Below, piece by piece: positions 43,701 through 56,275 of a stretch of 64,000 bases of DNA (its first letter is position 1; each line of letters opens with the position of its first letter). Where the stretch lies: contig JAHRBC010000007.1 in NCBI GenBank assembly GCA_022702545.1, positions 124,001 to 188,000 on the forward strand, in the 5' to 3' direction. The position numbers and the translations under genes are program-made. The notes under the pieces are model-generated. The model saw nothing but the letters and a program-made list of their open reading frames with translations, was not told the origin of the DNA and did not search any database. This DNA comes from Phycomyces nitens. Lineage: Eukaryota; Mucoromycota; Mucoromycetes; Mucorales; Phycomycetaceae.

Positions 43701-44416
43701 ATCTCTACTTTTAGTATAGAGATTAAGACTCTAGTCAATACTTTGTTACTTTAGAAAAAACTCATGAAGGAGCACGGCATTGCAAACGATGACTTGTATG
43801 TAGCAGAAATAAAGTAGCAGCCCGTACTTTGTACAACGGGCTATATACTACAACCGACATTTGCAGTTGTTAATGTAGATGACGTCCAACATCAACGACT
43901 CAATCAATACCTACCAGACGGAAATAATTCTATTTTATTGCACTGTACTACATATTCAAGAATAATTGACGCGTCACCATGAGTAGCCTCTCTATTCTAT
44001 AATTCATTCTTTATAATGCCCTCTCTATACTTCTTTATATTATTATACGGACACCAAATAAAATAAAGCAGCTAATAATGTCAAAAACAAAAATTCGGTT
44101 TCAAAAAACGGTAGTTATGTTACCGTTTCGTTCACACAGGACAAAAATTATTTTTCTCAAGAATGCGCAACATCTTCAACACCAAATAAAATGCTCATTT
44201 CGATAAACAACGTTACCTAAAATTTTACAAGCCCTTTCTATGGTACTACAACTACCTCATTGCCAGAGGAAAAGAGATTCCATGCGACTTTTATGAATCG
44301 GGATCGATGACATTACCTTTCAACCACAATCTGCGGAGAAAAAGCAGTCTAAAATCAGAAAAAACGGCAGTTATGTTACCGTTTCGGTAGCTGTTCCCAC
44401 TCCTCTCGCCGTAGTG
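40698..44416 (-). mobile_element. E2: CACTA-superfamily transposon in the G3 integrase
   Basis: Termini CACTACGGCTAAG (left) and, inverted, CACTACGGCGAGAG (right). The duplication is GTC at 40695-40697 and 44417-44419, the 3 bp typical of CACTA. Subterminal ACGGTAG/ACGGCAG motifs crowd 40710-41050 and 44100-44400. It is homologous to E1 in reverse. The 3-kb interior has no convincing gene, so it is non-autonomous. The duplicated triplet is the codon of the integrase catalytic Asp. Confidence 0.92.
40720..41060. repeat. Tandem duplication in the E2 subterminal region (period 174 bp)
   Basis: ACCGTTTGTTTGGTGGGGCA and the following ~100 bp occur at 40747 and 40921. The copies differ by a few bases and carry several CTACCG motifs each, so the duplication doubles the putative binding sites at this end. 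Confidence 0.85.
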
Positions 44417-45457
44417 GTCACTTTGCATTACTTTGGGAAAACCATAATCTCCAAAAATATTTATCAATGCTTTAGCTATTGTTGTTGAGTTCTTGTTTGG
44501 CAGTGGTCTCAAGATCACATACTTGGAGCATACATCAACCAGAACCAACATGTACGTGTGTCCATCCTCTGATACAGGGAATTCACCGCATAAATCAATT
44601 GCAACATGATCAAATGGTCGGAATGCTACAACATTAGTCAATGGGTGATAGCCTCTCTTGCTAATATTGTGCTTCTGACATTCAGGGCAAGAACGGATAA
44701 TCTCTTTAGCCTCTTCATATATATTAGTCCAGTGTAAGCCTTGTGAATGAAGATCATTCACTATAGCTTGACTTCCAAAGTGACCAAACGAATGTGCTTC
44801 TTTTAATAAGCCATTATGCTTTTCTTCAGGAGGTGACATATAGTCAGATGTCTCTGATACATTTTCGACGAGTTGCGTTGCAAGTACATTTAGCACTCTG
44901 TCTTTACTATATTTTTTCTTTCGAACAATAACTCTACTTTTGGGTTGTAGGTTATCTGTTCTGATTTTTCTCAATCCATCATCCTCCACCAGCTTGTCAC
45001 TATCCTCTGGAGGATACAAGCGGCTTAATAAATCAGGTAGCTTATTCAATAAGCCAGGAATATGGACCACCTTAAAATCAAAGTCAAGGAGTGTCTCAAT
45101 CCAGCCAATCATCATTGGATTAGCGATTTTTTGAGTATGGAGATAAATGAGTGCTCGATGATCAGTAAAAATAGTGAACTGTCGGCCCCATAGAAATGGA
45201 CGGAATTTTTCAAGCGCCAGAACGACTGCATATAATTCTCTTTTAGTTGTGCTCCATCGTCGTTGCGATGGGCTCAATGAAGTTGATACAAAGCTGATAT
45301 ATTTATCGCGCCCTTGTTCATCTCGCTGAAACAATAAGCAGGCTGCTCCATAAAGGGATGCATCTGTGGCCACATACATTTCACGTGACATATCTGCGTA
45401 ATGAAGAATCAAATCTTTGTGCAATATGTCTTTTAGAGCTTTAAAGCTTTGTGTCTA
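44291..45457 (-). pseudogene. G3 RNase H and integrase N-terminal half
   Basis: RNase H (YVATDASLYGAACLL, STTKRELYAVVLALEKF, FTDHRALIYL) is followed by the integrase HHCC finger (EAHSFGHFG...CPECQKHN) and the first catalytic Asp (VAIDLCGEF). It is cut at PKVMQSD by E2; the last ~40 codons of the open frame are E2 sequence. It is in frame with the RT piece across a TAG at 45455-45457, where Gln is expected. Confidence 0.88.
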
Positions 45458-46396
45458 CTCATCTGTCCATTGATCAGATACATTCTTGGCATGACTTAAC
45501 CGTGAAATAGGCTCAGCTACCTTTGAAATCATAGGAATATAATCTCTAAAGTAATTGATCAAACCCATGAATTGCTGAATCTGTTTCGCAGTTCTAGGAA
45601 TAGGCCATTTGTCAACATTTGTCAACTTTCGCTTATCAACCTTGGTGCCTGTCTCATTGACGACAAAACCAAGCAATCTCACTGAATGTTGAAACCAGAC
45701 ACATTTTTCTGAGTTCAGGATCAACTTTACGGATGACAATTTCTCAATAACTAGTTTGACATCTTTGACATGCTGTTCAAATGTTTCACTGGCAATGATA
45801 CAATCATCAACAAAATTCTGTACACAGTCAATCTTATCAAATAAAGTAGCCATGACATGTTGAAATTGTGAAGTAAGCATCTTTAAGCCAAAACAGCCTT
45901 TAATAAAGCTATATTGTTGCCCATCTAAATGAGTAAATGTCAATTTATATACATCCTTGGGTGCAACTTTGAAACGATGATACGCATTGGATAAGTCAAG
46001 TGTGGTAAAGAATTTCTTTCCACTCAAGTTTTGGAATATTGTTTGGATTTTTGGAATTGGGTAATTGAATGTGGGAGGTAGGATCTGATTCAACAATCTT
46101 ACGTCCAAACACACTCTATGACTAACAATCTCACCAGCTTTGTTTCTCTTTGGAACAAGCAACATTGGACTGTTAAAGGAAGTGTTGGTCTTAGACTTTA
46201 CAATAGTCCCTGTCTCAACCCATTCTTTTACTTGCTTGTCAAGTGTTGGTCTTAGAGCGTGCGGTATGGGATACTGCCATCTGTAAGCCGTAGCACCTTC
46301 CTTAGTAGGTAAACAAATAATAGATTCTGATAAAGGACAGTATGACTCAACGGAGATATTCTTATTATCCTCCAAGGCTTCTTTAATAGAGCTCAT
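45458..46396 (-). pseudogene. G3 reverse transcriptase
   Basis: RT motifs are VCLDVRLLNQILPP, FFTTLDLSNAYHRFKV and the active site NFVDDCIIA, then LLGFVVNETG. The frame is continuous with the protease piece across TGA at 46406-46408 and with RNase H across TAG at 45455-45457, so it once belonged to a single polyprotein. The ATG at 46396 is internal, not a real start. Confidence 0.88.
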
Positions 46397-46405
46397 AAAT
46401 TCTGC

Positions 46406-46785
46406 TCATTGCTGTGCTGTGCCAGCCGGCGAATTATCAGGTTCAAACTTTTTCTCTTTATCGATATTCAGGTTTTCATAAATGGCGGCATAGTCTTTTG
46501 CATTATCTGAATGGACATATTCGCCTTCGATATCATATGCAACATTAATTAATCCAATATTCATTTTTGCCAAGATATCTCTTCCAAGGAGGATATCAAA
46601 ATTGAAACCCATATTAAACTCTAACACCTCTGGTACACACTGCAAAAGAGGGGCTGTTTGTAGTACCAGAAATCCGGCATTATGGTACTGAAAAGGGGTG
46701 GGTTTCACCTAGTTTAAATATTTTTTCAACTAGGAGGCATGCTAGCTTCACAGGTACCTCAGTGTTGTGGTTTGCAGTAGTAAAA
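46406..46785 (-). pseudogene. G3 protease fragment
   Basis: It retains the C-terminal part of a retroviral-type protease (FNFDILLGRDILAKMN). Upstream, related coding sequence continues in another frame to the T2 junction at about 46785, showing a frameshift near 46690. The catalytic Asp half lies with Gag on the far side of T2 (IGMIDTGSSRTF). Confidence 0.7.
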
Positions 46786-46791
46786 ACATGT

Positions 46792-48150
46792 AAAAATGTG
46801 CCGCAGGTGAGGTCTGTTAGCACTTTCGGTATATAGATCTGATTTGGAACGATGAAAAAAAGTATTTAAAAGAACGGTTCTATTTTGGTCGTCTCAACGT
46901 GGTCGTTGAAATGTTCAGATACGTCACATATCTTTATGTTGCGAGTTGTAGAAACTCGATGTATCTACTAGTGGTTACTACCCAAGACCAATCAAATCAA
47001 ACACTTGAAAGCCTCTTTATTCTTCTTCACCAGTAATATATCACCCATTATTTGATTTCCCGTTTATATTGGATTGGTAATGGTTTACGCTTTTATTTTT
47101 ATTGGAAAGAATAGAATGTTTCTAGGTTTAGGGTCTATTATTATGCCTATTCCTATGCCTAGCCGTTTCTACCCGGTTGCTTGCTGCTATTTGGATGGAA
47201 TATTTTTCTACATAAAAAATACCTGCAAAAATATGAATATCCAGCAATTTTTTGGGCTGCAGGAGTGTTCTGTAAAAGATAAAGAAGTGTTAATGATGTG
47301 GGGTACAAAGAGAAAATTTTTGTGTGTCAAAAGATACTTACATTGCAAGAGATGGGCAAGAGTGCGCAAAGGGGACTTGAATTTTAAGGCTGGATGGGCT
47401 GTGTGGCAGGTTTTACTATAAAAAAGGGAATAAAAATTAATATGGGTGAACAGAGTGATGATATATTTAATTTACATACCAGGAGCCAAATGGGTTATCA
47501 AAGTAGGGGTATGGTGTGTAAAGGAAGCCCAAGTGAGTCTATAAAACACATAATAATAATAATTAATAAATAATCTGAATAATATTTTGGATAAGCAAAA
47601 AGAGATTTATAAAGAATATTACCTTTATGATTACAATTGCGAATGATGGAAGAGGCCGATGGCATGAATAGAAAGGGCAGTCTACAATGGAATAGAGTCA
47701 GAGAGGGAACAAGTATGATTGAAAGAAAAAATTTTACCTGGTGCCGATGGCATCCCTATATAAGTTGTTTGGCCAATCTAAAAGAGAAAGTGAAAATAAT
47801 TTTTATCAAGATGATGGTACCAGTGAATGCGGCCAGTGAGTATTTGTCTAGATGGCCATTGTGGAAAGGATGAGTTGTAATGGGAGCGCACATCTATGAA
47901 AAAGAGGTTAATTTGTGTGTATAAAGAGGTATAAAAAATGTCTTACCAGAGAAAGGCGCCAATATCAAAAAAGCAAGGAAAAGGAAAAATAAAGGGAACC
48001 AAAAAAAAGGAGAGAGTCTGAAATTTTTTTTCACCTTTGAAGCATGCTGCGGAAAGCATGATGGATTGAGCCCAAAAACAATATCAAGGCCGATTTGCAT
48101 CTCAGTGCTTCAAGACAATAGAGGAACATCTTTATAGTCATTCAAAATGC
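46792..48150. other. Left part of the T2 block, no recognised gene
   Basis: AT-rich DNA with open frames (e.g. 47074-47421) that match nothing I know and are probably spurious. Several decayed GT-AG-like boundaries suggest a ruined gene. Confidence 0.4.
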
Positions 48151-48250
48151 CTATATATAACGGCCTTTTTGATATTCAACCTCTCTTACCTTTACACACA
48201 CACACACACACACACACACTTACTCACCCACCCAACAAAACAGTTTTTGT
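48151..48250 (+). promoter_or_regulatory. Probable gene A promoter with (CA)n
   Basis: TATATATAACGG at about 48152 is followed by TCAACCTCTCTTACC, also seen upstream of gene B (about 59988). A 26-bp (AC)n microsatellite lies at 48194-48219. The Tc1 element now separates this promoter from gene A. Confidence 0.5.
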
Positions 48251-48255
48251 ATGTA

Positions 48256-49864
48256 CAGTAGGTGGAAAAAGGGTTCGCATGTTCTATTAAAAATATATAT
48301 TTTGATAGTACTCTTTCAATTTTTAATATTTTTGTGTAAAACAAAATGTATTATATTCATTATATATAAAACTACCATATATAAAAATATCAATGACTGA
48401 GAATGAATATTGATATAATAAAACCCAGACAAATTTTTGAAAAGTATGCGAACCCTTTTTCCACTTTGGATAAATTAGTAGAAAATAAATTATTTCTCTG
48501 TGACTTTTGCTTATAAATCGTTCAAAGTCACATATAATAGTCAAAATGAGTCATATAATCGGAATATAAAATAAAAACATATATAAATGACTAAGTTTTT
48601 CTTTTTATTTCCATATTATTCCTTGTTTCTTTTAAAATGAAAATTCTACCTCTTTCTCTCAGAAATTCTATCCAAAGTCAGCTTCAAAGTGGGGCCTCTG
48701 TCAAGAAAACCTCCAAGAACCTTTCTATATCTGCTGGGACTGTATCCAAGTACAAAAGAAGATGAAAATCACTGAAAAAATCTCTATTGGTGGCCGAATT
48801 GCAAAAATTTCTCATGTCAGAAGGCGCCTGTTAGTAAGACAATTTGTAACTGGTGAAATACTAACTGCCAAAGAAGCACATATCCAATTGAGTCAAGAAG
48901 GGCTACAGCTTGACTACTCTACTGTTTGCAAGACTCTCAAGGCCCTTGGTTTCAGAGCAGCAATTAAAAAGAAGAAGCCAATGATATCTGAGAAAAATTG
49001 ACAAGCAAGACTTAAATGGGCTTTAGAACATCAACACTGGACTATTCATGATTGGAAACGTGTTATATTCTCAGATGAAACCAAAATCAATATTTGGGGA
49101 TCTGATGGAGTAAAGTATCATTGGAAAAGGCCAGATGACCCACTACGAGACCATCATCTTGATTTAACAGTAAAACATGGAGGAGGCAGTTTGATGATGT
49201 GGGGATGCATGACTTATGAAGGCATTGGATATGGTTGTCACATACAAGAGCTCATGACAAGCAAAGTTTACTGTGATATACTTGATGATAACCTGAAAGA
49301 AACTATAAATTTCTATGGTTTTAATAAGGAAAACATCATTTTTCAGCATGATAATGACCCAAAACACACAGCCAAGACAACAAAACAGTATATCAGTGAT
49401 ATAGAATTGCAAGTACTCCCTTGGCCAGCTCAATCCCCAGACCTGAATCCAATTGAACATCTTTGGCATCATTTAAAGTTGCACCTTTCTTTATATACTT
49501 TAAAGGCTAAAGGAGTGCATGAACTTTGGGAAAGATGTGATAAAGAATGGAACAATATCACACATGATATTTGTAAAAAGTATATAGATACAATGCCAGC
49601 AAGAGTTGAAGCAGTAATTAAGGCAAAAGGCAAAAATACTAAATATTAATAAAAGTGGCAAAAGGGTTCGCATGTAATAAAAATCTTTGTATTTATTTAT
49701 CTCAATATTTTTTGAATCTCCGCTTATAAAATTTACATTAAACATACACCTAAAAAATATCTTTCAGATACTTTTTGTTTTATGCTAATATGATGCATAT
49801 TCATAGAGATATTATAAGAATAATAAATAATATATAAACATGCGAACCCTTTATCCACCTACTG
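48256..49864 (+). mobile_element. Tc1/mariner element with hairpin ends
   Basis: This 1,609-bp element has termini CAGTAGGTGGAAAAAGGGTT and its inverse, flanked by TA (48254-48255 and 49865-49866). Each end also holds an inner, oppositely oriented copy of the GTGGAAAAAGGGTTCGCATG motif (about 48447-48466 left and 49655-49675 right), so each end can fold on itself. A DD34E transposase lies between. It is inserted in the leader region of gene A. Confidence 0.93.
48637..49649 (+). pseudogene. Tc1 transposase, broken
   Basis: The helix-turn-helix N-terminus starts at 48637 (SLRNSIQSQLQSGASVKKTS). A one- or two-base shift near 48757 breaks it from the rest, which begins KITEKISIGGRIAK. TGA at 48999-49001 sits where Arg is expected (EKN-stop-QARLKWA). 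Catalytic residues are D in VIFSDETKI, D in FQHDNDPKH and E in SPDLNPIEHLW, with the spacing of DD34E. Confidence 0.9.
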
Positions 49865-49942
49865 TATATTATTTTTATTTTTATTTCAATTGAACAAAAA
49901 CTAATAATTATAATTGAAATATACTTTACCATATTCTAGAAA

Positions 49943-51131
49943 ATGGTTAACCAAAGAAGATCGATTGCTCCTCGTCCCACTCCTGCTCCTGCTCTCACTC
50001 CTGCCAACATGGAGCAAATTGTCGAGATGCTCTCTGGAATTCAAGACAACATGACCAGAGTGGAAGATAAGGTCACCAATGTAGAAGGCAAGTTGGTGAC
50101 CTCCAACACCAAACTGGTAACGATGGATGCCAGACTTGGTGTCATCATTGCTGGAACCCGTGAAGCCATTAAGGCCATTGACAATCTTGGAGAAGAGGTT
50201 CCTGCCACTGCCACCAGTGAACCCAGCAATGTTGCGGTTGTGGAGGCCATTGGTTTGGCCGGACCCAGCCATAAAACATCAGTGGAGGTCAATGTAAGCA
50301 TTATACCTTATACTATATTATCAATTCATTAACTTGTTTACTATATCAGAGAAAGATCCGTGAGTTCTTGTGGGAGCCAAATTTCCATGCAAATACTCCA
50401 GCAGAGATCTTGGCCAACACTAACAAGCCCAGGTGGAACACGGATGTTCACTTTAATGTGACTCCAAACAAGGAGTTAGTGAACAGGCTTCTTGTCGTCC
50501 TGGAGCGCAAGTTTGCTGGTGATGGGATGAGAACCAAGGATCTTCATGATAAGCTCCACAAAAACTTCATCAACAGATGCAAACAGGAGAAGATCTCTGC
50601 TGCTGCAAAAGAGATCACGAACACACGTTCACGGAGAGCCAGACGTGCTGGTGAAGTAAGTTATCCTTGATATATTAAAAATCTATTCCAAAAAATAATA
50701 ACAAGGTTATTATTAGAACCACAAGCGCTGAACAAAGGCATACGGCAGCAACATGGTTGCCATCAACCAAGAGATGGGCCGGGATTGTGCCAATGCACTC
50801 CCCAAGGAAGCAATGTCCGGAGGAGAATCGGATGACAAGGTCACCGAAACTGGGAGAAGGCGTGTGGTTAAGACCATCCGCCCAAGTTGGAGAAGCGATG
50901 AAGTGAGTTGTTGAGCTGATTATAAATAATATTTTGGATGACTTTAGATTACTAATGTGTAATTGATAGTACAACCGATTTATCCAAGTCATTGATAGAT
51001 TCGTTGGTCTCCAACTTGGAGCAAACTCTCACCAGTTGCTGTCAAGGGTTTATGGCAGAACTGTGGACGTGGCAGTCCCGACCAATTTAAATCCCAGTCT
51101 TGCTCAGTGGGCTCTTAGACATGGGCTTTAA
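49943..51131 (+). pseudogene. Gene A: four-exon accessory gene of the T2 block
   Basis: Exons are 49943-50293, 50350-50655, 50717-50902 and 50970-51131, all joined in phase 0 by 56-67-bp GT-AG introns. About 333 codons. Exon 1 has a helical repeat (DKVTNVEGKLVTSNTKL) likely to coil. Exon 2 (102 codons) is basic and has PRWNTDVHFNVTPNKELVNR and FINRCKQEK. One TGA interrupts exon 3 (50729-50731, Arg context). Gene B has the same exon plan. I do not know the family. Position and composition suggest a DNA-binding partner of the transposase, by analogy with TnpA; that is inference. Confidence 0.65.
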
Positions 51132-51257
51132 TAAAATAATTTTTTTTATCTCTCCATCTATTTTTTTTTAACACGCGTTACATTTTGACGACATTTATAA
51201 AGGCAATGCTATTTCTGTTTGTTCTTTATAAAAGAGAAAAGATATTTATTTTTTTTA

Positions 51258-54200
51258 TTACACGCAAAGTTTCTTTGGCAAAGGAATGACCAGCATCCTT
51301 TTTATACCATTTCGGCTTGTGTGTGTGGCAGTCGCAACTTCCAAAAGAAGGCGATGCACTGGCAAGATGCACTCATTGGTAGCAGGAGAAAAACTGGGCA
51401 AACAGATGTCAACACCTTCATCTTCGCGTGATCGTTCATAACAGACACCATTCCATCGCACAAAGGCAAAGACTTGCTCGCTTTGATAGCCACGACAATT
51501 TAAACGGACAGAGGCAGAGAGAGGCGGCGTAAACTGATGAACAAAAATATATTGTATCTGCCCAGTATAGGCGGTCTGGTTCTCACCAGTGCTGCTACCA
51601 AACAAAGCTTGTACATGAGATCCACCATTTCCAGAGCTATTGTGTCCACGATAAACTTGGCCAAGGAGATTTATCGATTTCAGCTTCACGATCTGATTGT
51701 CAACAAACAACGAAGAAGAAGTGGCATGTTGATAATGCTGGAGGGTGTCAATGTCATACGTATCCACATAGTAAGCCAACAATTGAGGATAGTCAATATC
51801 ACTCATTTTTGTGGCAGACTTTTGAAGCAGAGGAAACGCAGAGGGGGGAAGAGGCTCGTTACCCTTGATTGGGAATTCAGAATTCTCTGAAGCTTTGATG
51901 AAATCCAGCAATCTGAACGGGCGTCGTGTTGGTGTTGGTGTGGGTGTGGGTGTGGGTGTGGGGGTAGGGATAGAGGCAGAGGTGGAGGCAGAGAGGAGGT
52001 TTGAAAAGAGAGGAGTGAAGATTTCTTGGCTTGGAGATTGTAGAACAGCATTGACATAATCATTCTTGAATACGTCCTGGATAAATTTCCGCATGTAGGT
52101 TGCCTCAAACCCATTCTTTCCATTTGTGCTCACGTTCTTTAGCAATCCGTTGTACCTCTCAAACCCAAAGAGCCAATAGCCGTACACCGGTCCAAAATCA
52201 TTGATGGTCTTATGAAGATGGAGGTGCAGGTGCATGTTGCAGGTGAGAAGACTTGGAGGGTAAAGGCGCTCGCACTCTTGGCAGAATTGCTGAAGGTGGT
52301 GATGGGCATTGTCAACATCCTGGAAGGACACAGATGGCTTGACAATCAGGCGGCAGGCATCCACAAAGTTCATCCAACTGTTAAACTTTTGACGCAGGAG
52401 AATGGGCTTCAACGCAACAGGCGAATATACCAGCACCCAAGATTTCCACTTGTCTGCTTTCATGAATGGAAATCCCCTGGCAATCTTTGTCTTTAGTGAA
52501 CTGTAATCACTTGGCAGCTCCATGGTGTCTGCTATCTCCTGCATCACAAGAAGATCGTCATTGGACAAATCACCACCAGAGATCCAGTTTTCAACCATTC
52601 TCTTGGCGGTTCCCAGGAAGAGGTTGTGCATGGGGTCCACCACAGTTGCGCGGACAAGATCAAGATACTGGAGGCGGTGAAGCTCTGACCATCGTACACC
52701 ATTCTCAACTTCAAGTCCATGCCTTTCGGAAATCGTCTGGGCATCTTTCCAAAGTGTTGCATGGTGTCTGTTGTCAACTGATGTCCGAAGAGACCATTGT
52801 GAATAGTCAAATCCACGGAAATCCACCTGGTTTGACCCCTCCAAACGAGAGAACTGACGATTTCACTTGTAGCATGCATTGGTGCTGTTGTGTGCCATAA
52901 ACCCACTCGTCTTCCTTGCAGCTGGGATATCGCACGCCACCATCAACAATGCAGCACGGACATTGACACCAGACGGGCACTCATAGGTCGGGATCCTTAT
53001 TCCAACAAACAACTGCTCCAGTTTATCGACCAACGGCTTGAGATAACTGTTGATCTCATCTGTCTTTGGCTCCTTGGGTCCAGGCATCAGACCGACAAGA
53101 ATAGTATTTTCGGCCTTGAACCTTTCCTCCCTAGGCAAATTATTGATTACAAGATAGATGGCACCACAAGAATAGCTGATTCCATCAAAGGGCTGGAACC
53201 AGTCAATGTTCAGTGTCAGCATCAAAGAACGTGGATCTGCAACGAACGAAACACCATCCATGTCCTGGAGACCCTTCCACATTGCACCATCGTAGATATC
53301 GCACATGGTGTCTACAACTTTTAGCTCCTGGTTCCAGTGACAAATCTTGGTCTCAAAATCCGGGTGGAGGAAAAGGACTCTCAACGCCTGCTTGACGGAC
53401 TGATAGACGTACGATCTCTTGGCAACCAAAGCACCAGATGACGATTGCTTCATCAATTGACAACCACATACAGATTGGGAACCGAGCTTAGCAGAATCAC
53501 ACCGAAGTGGAGCAGACCCAGCTTCCTCATACACCGTGTGGCAATCCTGGCACACAACAAATCTCTTTACACCCTTGGTCAAGGCAGTGAAACCCGTCAT
53601 GCTTTGGAGACCAGAAAGGCTTGAGGGCAATTGGAAGTCCTGTCCGTAAATCGTCAAGAGTTTGTTGATGAACTCAATCAAGACAACAGCACCCTTATTG
53701 ACCACATAACGGGATGCAAACAGAACAACGAAAATGGCAATTGCTCTGTGCACTGGGTTTTTGGGCATACCAGGAGTAGCAAAAGGGTCTATTATTTAAA
53801 AAGGAAAATTATTAACACTCAATTTTTGCTTGCTTTTGTATTATAGCTATTCAATACTGACCTTCACTATCAAACTCCTCGACCTCAATCTCCTCGACAT
53901 CGGCTTCATTATCACTGTCATTGTCAGAGTCGTTGGTGATTTCAGCACCATCGCCATTGACCTCATTGTCAAGTTGATCGGCATCAACCATTTGGTCATA
54001 ATCCCCAAAAGGTAAGCTGGGCTGACTGTCAACTGCCACGGATTCGGATTCAATAATCGGCATTGCTGCAAATATGGGTTAGATTAGTTTATTACTCTGC
54101 ACTGGTTTTCAAATAAATATATTTTACCCTCAACGTCCAAATCTATCATATCACTTTGTGTGCCTGAGTTCAATTGAAAAATACAAGTTATTATTGCGCA

Positions 54201-54378
54201 GTAAATGAAAATTAACACTAGTATACATACTGCTCTCAAATTCGCCAGTTTCTTCAGTTCTTGCTCTCTTACTATGGCGTTGGTAAGTGCGCTTGGATAC
54301 AATAGTGAATCCTTGCTGGTTATTGCTGCATTTTTTGCAGTAACAGGCAGTAGTGTTTTGTGCGGAAATAGAAGACAT
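51258..54378 (-). pseudogene. T2 transposase (Plavaka/tnp2 type)
   Basis: Exons are 54378-54231 (Cys/His cluster CYCKKC), 54066-53862 (acidic, NDSDNDSDNEADVEEIEVEEF) and 53788-51258, joined by GT-AG introns. Tnp2 motifs: DIYDGAMWKGL, LTLNIDWFQPFDGISYS, TVVDPMHNLFLGTAKRM, and CNMHLHLHLHKTINDFGPVY followed by FGFERYNGLLK. TGA at 52863-52865 interrupts it after NACYK, where Arg is expected. A Pro-Thr repeat is coded by the hexamer array at 51928-51968. The gene converges on gene A, 126 bp apart. Confidence 0.88.
51928..51968. repeat. Hexamer repeat coding Pro-Thr in T2
   Basis: GGTGTG units in tandem; on the coding strand they give a run of Thr-Pro pairs in the transposase. Confidence 0.85.
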
Positions 54379-54620
54379 AGTTTATATTATTTGATTGTGA
54401 GATAAAAAAGGAAACAAGTGCTACATATTTTTATTTGCTGTCATTTTATAGACAAGAAAAAGGCTATTGTTCTTTGATCCTTTGCCCGAACCAATAGGAT
54501 GCATCAAAATTATACTTTTTATTTTTAAAAAAAATAATGTCTGAGATGAAAAAAAGCTCTATGTTTCTAGTACCCATCTGCACCATTTATACTAGGTGAA
54601 ATCGAGGGGTTTTTCCAGTG

Positions 54621-56257
54621 ACATGTTTAAAGGTAATGCCATTTATATATTTAAAATTCAAAGGATCAGTTTTTCCTAATCTCTTTGCACTACTATTCTT
54701 GGACAGAAAGTTAAAGGAACCAATTGAAGCATTTATTTTTGTTATTTGTAAATTGTTATTTAAACATTTCAAATTTATAAATGTGCGGGAACTGCCTGTA
54801 TCGATCATCCCAATGAGCTTCTGGTTCTCTATAATGATTGGAGTTGTAAGATTAAATGCATCATTAGCTTTAATTCTTCTCTCAATTCTGTCAAGTAGAT
54901 ACTTACATTCAAACGATATCTCTTCCATGTCTTCATCAATCCTGTCCTGGATTGCCTTGAGCATCTGCTCAGACTTATCCTTCGCGGGAGACTGGGATAC
55001 CATTAGAATCGGCTCACTGTTCTTGCTCTTGCAGACATGACCATGGTAGTAGCTTTCGCCACAACGTCTGCATAGATTGCGACTGTTTGGACTACTGGCT
55101 TTGTTCTTGCGATTTATCAAGGTAAAACACTTGCTAGACTCATGAGTAGGATTCTTCCCATGGTGCGAGCAGAAAAATGTTTTCTCATGCTTTGTAATTT
55201 TGCTGGTGTGGTGGTGTGGCTTCTTTCTGGGATGATCCTCATATTTCTTCTCAGGTTGCCCATGGGCACCAGGAATCAAACGGGTTGCCTCAGCATAGAG
55301 CCTATTGTCATCCCCAAGGATGTCTCTGCCAATCTGCGTGATCTGCTCCACAGTCCACTCACGCTTTGCTTCCCCATTGGGAGAGCGAGCCATGGTAACT
55401 TTTATCAACGTTTGCACTGACAAGGCCAACGAAGCAAGGAAGCGATCAGCAATACGAGGATCGTCTTTGTTTAGACCAGCATTGTATACCGCTCGGAGGA
55501 ACTTCTTGGAGTAATCACCGATTGACTCAGTGTTCTTCATTACCATTGTAAAGACCTGGTCTGTAAATCGTTGAGACACCAGGCTGGAACCATGTCTTTT
55601 GTTGAAGCACGATTTCGCCGATTTCCAACTGTTACACTTCTTGAGATCCGTCTCTACCCATCCATCATCTGTATGAGGCAAGCAGAGCGGCAGGAATTTC
55701 ATCCAAACTTTTTCGATGTCCAAGGATGAAGACTCGATTACATTCTCAAAGGTATGTAGGAAATGTCCAACTGATTCAAACACCTCTTCACTTGGGAAGG
55801 GCTTTATGATACTAGCAGCCAATTGGAATTTGGGGAGATCTCTTCAGTTGAGAGTCAACCCTCCTCCACGGCCAGCTCTCTCTGTGTTCGCACCAGGAGA
55901 GGCAAGCATCTTGCTGCACTTTTCAAGGCTTGCAATAGCCAATCTTGTGCGCTCGATCCTGCGGAGTGCATCATCAGCTGCTTGCTCATTGTTTGCTACA
56001 TGAGCAGCACTGAAGGCCTCAATGTGATTGCCCAATTCGGCCTTAAGAGCAGCCACACAGGAGGAAGCAGTAGCTGCTTCTCTACCAACAGAAGGGAAAC
56101 CAGAACCAGAAACAGAACCAAAACCAGGGGCAGCATCCGGACACAGGACAGGTGCACTCAAGTCAGAGAAAAGTTCATCCGCAGACATGGGGGACAAGGT
56201 CGCCTCCTCAGGAACAGTGGTCAAACCAGCGGGGAACAAGTCAGCAGGAGAGTTCAT
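54621..56257 (-). pseudogene. G3 Gag and protease start
   Basis: It opens with MNSPADLFPAGLTTVPEEAT at 56257, just inside the 5' LTR. The long capsid-like region has TGA at 55844-55846 (LTLN-stop-RDLPKF, Arg expected) but is otherwise in one frame. Zinc knuckle-like motif: CRRCGESYYHGHVC. The protease catalytic motif IGMIDTGSSRTF follows. It is cut at FKHV by T2; the last few codons of the open frame are T2 sequence. G4 at the right edge has a related Gag. Confidence 0.85.
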
Positions 56258-56275
56258 TGTAGTTCACAAAAAAAA

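Larger units (their letters stand above)
46791..54620 (-). mobile_element. T2 block: two-gene tnp2-type transposon inside G3
   Basis: The right terminus, read inward, is CACTGGAAAAACCCC, as in T3. The block sits in the G3 protease gene, with ACATGT at 46786-46791 and 54621-54626 as the likely target duplication. The left terminus does not clearly match the right one as an inverted repeat, so the left limit rests on the G3 reading frame resuming there. Contents: transposase (-), gene A (+) convergent with it, and a Tc1 insertion upstream of gene A. 46791-48150 holds no gene I recognise. Confidence 0.7.

Noticed and set aside
47074..47421. 115-codon open frame on the plus strand
   Set aside because: No recognisable motif, atypical composition, and in a decayed part of the T2 block; not supported as a gene.
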